Positions 63,501-64,000 of a stretch of 64,000 bases of DNA are shown one piece after another. The position numbers and the translations under genes are program-made. Source of the stretch: Spirosoma foliorum (GTDB taxonomy: Bacteria; Bacteroidota; Bacteroidia; Cytophagales; Spirosomataceae); assembly GCF_014117325.1 (NCBI RefSeq), contig NZ_CP059732.1, positions 7,319,001 to 7,383,000 of the forward strand. The letters run 5' to 3'. How positions within the stretch are numbered: the stretch's first letter is position 1; each line of letters begins with the position of its first letter. Below the pieces are notes generated by a model that saw nothing but the letters and a program-made list of their open reading frames with translations, made no database searches and had not been told where the DNA came from.

Positions 63501-64000
63501 AGGTCTAAGTCGCCATCGTTATCGTAGTCGAAAAAGGCAGAGTGCGTTGTAAAGGTTGTATCGGCAACGCCATAATCGACGGCCATTTCCCGGAATTTAG
63601 GCGAACCATCTGCATCATTTCCCTGATTGACATACAACAGGTTAGCGCGCTGTACCCCCTTTTTTTTGAGCGTAGTGGATATGTATACATCCAGCTTGCC
63701 ATCGGCATTGATATCAACAACCGATACGCCCGAGCACCACCGGCCCCCGCCATCAACCCCCGCCGACTGCGTAATGTCTTTGAAGTGCAGTTTGCTATCG
63801 GGCGATTCCGTTTCGTTAATGTAGAGTTTGTTCGAAACCTGATTTCCGGCGAAGAACACATCTGGTTTTTGGTCACCATTGAAATCGCCAACACCAACGC
63901 CACCACCATTGTATATGTACTGGTAATTAAGAATGTTGAGCGTATCGCTATCAGTAATCGTATTGGCGAAGGTTATACCCGTTTCGGAAGAGTCGAGCCG
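60527..64000 (-). CDS. FG-GAP/VCBS repeat protein with ASPIC/UnbV domain (5' partial)
   Basis: The frame is open to the right window edge (1,157 codons visible); the ATG-like start at 63859 is only a GTG inside it. It holds many calcium-binding-like FG-GAP/VCBS repeats ('DFDNDGDEDLLLASEW' and similar), with an ASPIC/UnbV domain near the middle ('LGLGKIKTIKNLKVTWPGGR'). Such CRTAC1-like proteins are secreted or cell-surface and usually stand near SusCD genes. The signal peptide lies outside the window. Confidence 0.85.
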   Translation of the reverse strand, partial: RLDSSETGITFANTITDSDTLNILNYQYIYNGGGVGVGDFNGDQKPDVFFAGNQVSNKLYINETESPDSKLHFKDITQSAGVDGGGRWCSGVSVVDINADGKLDVYISTTLKKKGVQRANLLYVNQGNDADGSPKFREMAVDYGVADTTFTTHSAFFDYDNDGDLDLFVLVDQIADPKNPNNLRTRVDDGTSVNTDRLYRNDFDPKRGHAFFTDVTKQAGVLAEGYGLGMNICDINRDGWKDIYVTNDFATNDVLYINNHNGTFTNRAHESFKHTSSSAMGNDVADINGDGLADIIAVDMLPEDNLRKKSLMGPSSYYAYQEWDRLGYEHQYARNTLQLNQGVRPIDTSHVGMPIFSEISMLSGVAETEWSWAPLLADFDHDGYRDLLITNGFPRDVTDRDFTNYYSSVNTYLNDGLRKELTEKIPRVKVSDYAYRNRGNSGGPVFENVTDLWGLSEPNFANGAAYADFDGDGDLDYIVNNIDDEAFVYRNTLTNKKSEQAHYLRIRFQGDGANVMGLGAIVEYELPDGRKEFYEHTPYRGFLSSVEPIAHLGLGKIKTIKNLKVTWPGGRVQIFPDVNADQTITVKATDAKPGEANEIVAAPKTLLKDVTADLGITYKHEETDIIDFNLQKTLLHKLTEYGPALAVGDVNGDGLADMVVGGSSKYSTELLLQQPNGHFVLKPLPTKLSEDAGLLLFDADADGDLDLYAASGSPEFPVDQIAAALRHRLYVNDGKGNFTLDANALPNFQLNASCVKASDFDKDGDLDLFVGGRVEPYKYPMAVPSYILRNDSKKGQPHFTDVTKEVAPVLAKGGLTCDALWTDFDNDGDEDLLLASEWAPLTMLKNDKGHLQPLDNSGLSDKLGFWNSLTPGDFDNDGDIDYLAGNMGQNTLLRASTERPVRIYAGDFDNNGFYDAFPTVYFKNAKGQYEEYPYFGWDDMIKQMIGIKKRYLKYAPFGQATISQILTEDERNQALKLTANYTQSSYIENKGNGKFEIRPLPIMAQTAPLFGMTAQDVDGDGNLDAVLVGNEHGSDMVGGRMDAFNGLVLKGDGKGGFSPLTMDQTGFFVPGNAKALVSFPDAQGHCRLAVTENRGPLRVFAVQQPQTFAPIDTKATSVTIRLKNGHTRRQEIPFGTSFYGQSARGVWLLPGEELVKK

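Overview
The window looks like chromosomal DNA of a Bacteroidota bacterium of the Cytophagales, probably a Spirosoma relative; this is inferred from gene content. The evidence is a TonB-dependent receptor with a carboxypeptidase-like N-terminal domain followed by a DUF4249 lipoprotein, a very large FG-GAP/ASPIC-UnbV protein, a Y_Y_Y/propeller sensor kinase, TAnnTTTG-type promoters, and weak or absent Shine-Dalgarno sites.

Left host segment (1-26.46 kb). A partial GNAT acetyltransferase is followed by two Na+/solute symporters flanking a myo-inositol oxygenase and a serine beta-lactamase-fold protein. Next comes the conserved fatty-acid/translation cluster DUF177-rpmF-plsX-fabH-efp-accB-accC on the minus strand, with a long hairpin or terminator in every intergenic gap. 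Then follow an EamA transporter, an S41 peptidase, a DnaQ-type exonuclease, a propeller histidine kinase broken by one in-frame TGA, prolyl oligopeptidase, an outer-membrane barrel, a TRIC-like channel, an Lrp regulator, and the threonine-degradation pair (threonine dehydrogenase and kbl).

Integrated element (26,462-55,382, about 28.9 kb). A 48-bp direct repeat with 47 matches marks both ends. The right copy is the 3' end of msrA, so the element integrated into the msrA tail, kept the gene intact and brought a substitute terminator. The native msrA terminator is stranded at the far left. The element encodes a tyrosine integrase, an excisionase-like HTH protein, a Toprim primase-like protein, an SF3 helicase, a winged-helix replication-type protein, an AntA-type antirepressor, two ribbon-helix-helix proteins, UmuDC, and one tape-measure-like protein of about 1,090 residues. 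I found no capsid, portal, terminase or conjugation genes. That pattern suggests a phage satellite or decayed prophage, not a complete phage. Its left arm is a defence-like island: a serine recombinase, a DprA-like/phosphoribosyltransferase pair resembling ShosTA, a TIGR02391/HEPN-like protein, a membrane protein and a DUF5677-like protein. A decayed second copy of the recombinase tail lies inside it. Between the primase and the tape measure is about 0.9 kb of non-coding DNA holding some 14 degenerate direct repeats of three alternating types; I cannot assign it to a known system.

Right host segment (55.34-64 kb). This holds msrA, a PPK2 polyphosphate kinase, a TonB receptor with its DUF4249 partner, and the partial giant FG-GAP protein. 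Several host intergenic hairpins recur as families. One pair (20.9 kb and 60.4 kb) has fully compensated differences between its arms, which points to selection or copying as a folded unit.
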